A stretch of DNA of 15,330 bases. Source: JBFGCM01 sp041581135 (lineage in GTDB: Bacteria > Actinomycetota > Acidimicrobiia > Spongiisociales > UBA5794). The stretch lies in the NCBI GenBank assembly GCA_041581135.1, contig JBFGCM010000088.1, positions 1 to 15,330 on the forward strand, in the 5' to 3' direction. Below, in pieces: positions 14,580 through 15,330 of this stretch (positions are counted from its first letter, which is position 1; every line of letters starts with the position of its first letter). The notes beneath the pieces were generated by a model that saw only the letters and a program-made list of their open reading frames with translations, had not been told where the DNA came from and made no database searches. The position numbers were made by a program, and so were the translations under genes.

Positions 14580-15330
14580 ATGAGCGAGACGTTCGATGAC
14601 TTCGTGGAGATCCAAGACGGCGGCGTCTCCAAGGTACGCGCCGACGCCACCAGCGCAGACGTGTTGGTCGGCGGCAACGGTGACGGGGGCGACGTGTTCG
14701 TGCTCCGAGCCCAGGCCGGGGGCCTGCTTCCCGCGCAGGCCACCGGTCGGCTCAATGGCCAGCAAGCACAGCTCCGCCTCGGCGACAATGGTGTGGCCGG
14801 CGACATCAGCCTGCAGGACGACGCCGGGCAGGAGCGAGTACGACTCCTTGCTGACACCGCCGAGGCCCGGGTGGGCGGCAACGGTGCCGACGGCTCGGTG
14901 GCATTGATTCCGAACGCCGGCGACAACGCCAGCGCCGGCGATGCCAGCGTCTCGGTGGATGCGGCTACGGCAACCGTTCACGTTGGCGGCAACGGGATAC
15001 ACGGCAAGGTCGATCTGGAAGACGACGCCGGAGCCACGACGATCCAGCTCGACGGGCAGCAGGGGAATCTCGTGCTCGGAGGTGGCACGAAGGACGGCGA
15101 CATCACGCTGATCGACACCACCGGCGACACCACCATCCGCCTCGATGGAAACCAAGGCAACCTCCGCCTCGGCGGCGGCACCAAAGACGGCGACATCACC
15201 CTCTGGGACTCCACCGGCGACACCACCATCCGCCTCGATGGAAACCAAGGCAACCTCCGCCTCGGCGGCGGCACCAAAGACGGCGACCTCACCCTCTGGG
15301 ACTCCACCGGCGACACCACCATCCACCTCA
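14580..15330 (+). CDS. Glycine-rich repeat protein of unknown function, partial (cut by the right edge)
   Basis: The frame opens at ATG 14580 after AAAGGGAGGG and stays open to the edge, giving 250 residues so far. An ATG at 14577 is out of frame. There is no signal peptide or membrane segment; the protein begins MSETFDDFVEIQDGG. It consists of Gly/Asp-rich units built on a GGNG or GGGT turn, beginning at residues 31, 68, 99, 136, 167, 198 and 229, so spacings are 37, 31, 37, 31, 31, 31. Between turns, alternating hydrophobic residues (for example TIRLDGNQGNLRLGGG) suggest short beta strands, as in a beta-helix or beta-roll fibre. Early units are diverged, late ones nearly identical. I do not recognise a family. 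Function, location and full length are unknown. A long open frame on the opposite strand here is a by-product of the repeats. Confidence 0.8.
   Translation, partial: MSETFDDFVEIQDGGVSKVRADATSADVLVGGNGDGGDVFVLRAQAGGLLPAQATGRLNGQQAQLRLGDNGVAGDISLQDDAGQERVRLLADTAEARVGGNGADGSVALIPNAGDNASAGDASVSVDAATATVHVGGNGIHGKVDLEDDAGATTIQLDGQQGNLVLGGGTKDGDITLIDTTGDTTIRLDGNQGNLRLGGGTKDGDITLWDSTGDTTIRLDGNQGNLRLGGGTKDGDLTLWDSTGDTTIHL
15123..15330 (+). repeat. 93-bp direct tandem repeats inside the glycine-rich gene
   Basis: Units at 15123-15215 and 15216-15308 differ at one base by eye (ATC to CTC, Ile to Leu). A third begins at 15309 and runs off the window. An older diverged unit starts at 15030. Each unit codes for 31 residues, so copy-number changes keep the reading frame. 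Confidence 0.93.

Noticed and set aside
13815..15326. Open frame of 503 aa on the minus strand at the right edge
   Set aside because: It runs opposite the ArsR, SRPBCC and repeat-protein genes; its own repeats mirror the 93-bp units.
15123..15330. Possible CRISPR-like array from regularly spaced repeats
   Set aside because: The 93-bp units are contiguous with no unique spacers and lie in an open coding frame.

Overview
The window is GC-rich bacterial DNA (about two-thirds G+C by eye) with strong G/C preference at third codon positions. Gene content suggests a free-living actinobacterium, possibly of the Acidimicrobiia type. That placement is inference from protein style, not from a marker gene. 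No rRNA, tRNA, CRISPR array, transposase or phage gene was seen.

Layout. At 1-958 (minus) are a Mut7-C ubiquitin/RNase protein cut by the left edge and a small membrane-anchored coiled-coil protein. At 1343-4664 (minus) is a compact four-gene operon for a NitT/TauT-type ABC importer: lipoprotein binding protein, two paralogous permeases and one ATPase, with start/stop overlaps or a 1-nt gap. Divergent from it, 4924-7539 (plus) encodes the most unusual gene. It is a predicted single-pass membrane protein with an N-terminal CHAT (caspase-like) protease domain, a proline-rich linker, one membrane helix, four PASTA repeats and two copies of an unnamed domain carrying a Cys pair. A strong hairpin separates it from a convergent secreted PQQ-type sugar dehydrogenase (7590-8957, minus). 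Then come a ferritin-like protein of the VioB/iminophenyl-pyruvate dimer synthase family (9075-10130, plus), a GT4 glycosyltransferase (10137-11288, minus), a divergent formyltransferase-like/beta-propeller fusion (11330-13021, plus) and a histidine phosphatase (13035-13550, minus). An ArsR repressor/SRPBCC pair (13615-14363, plus) has an unusually clear promoter with an operator-like palindrome in its spacer. The right edge cuts a gene with near-identical 93-bp in-frame repeats (from 14580, plus).

How the genes may work together. The ABC operon is one import system of unknown substrate. The ArsR/SRPBCC pair looks like a self-regulated two-gene unit. The GT4 and formyltransferase/propeller genes share a 41-bp divergent spacer and probably both act in glycan or surface polymer assembly. 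The CHAT-PASTA protein has the topology of a PknB-type receptor with a protease in place of the kinase. No gasdermin, TPR partner or other obvious protease target lies beside it. It is the best candidate here for an undescribed system.
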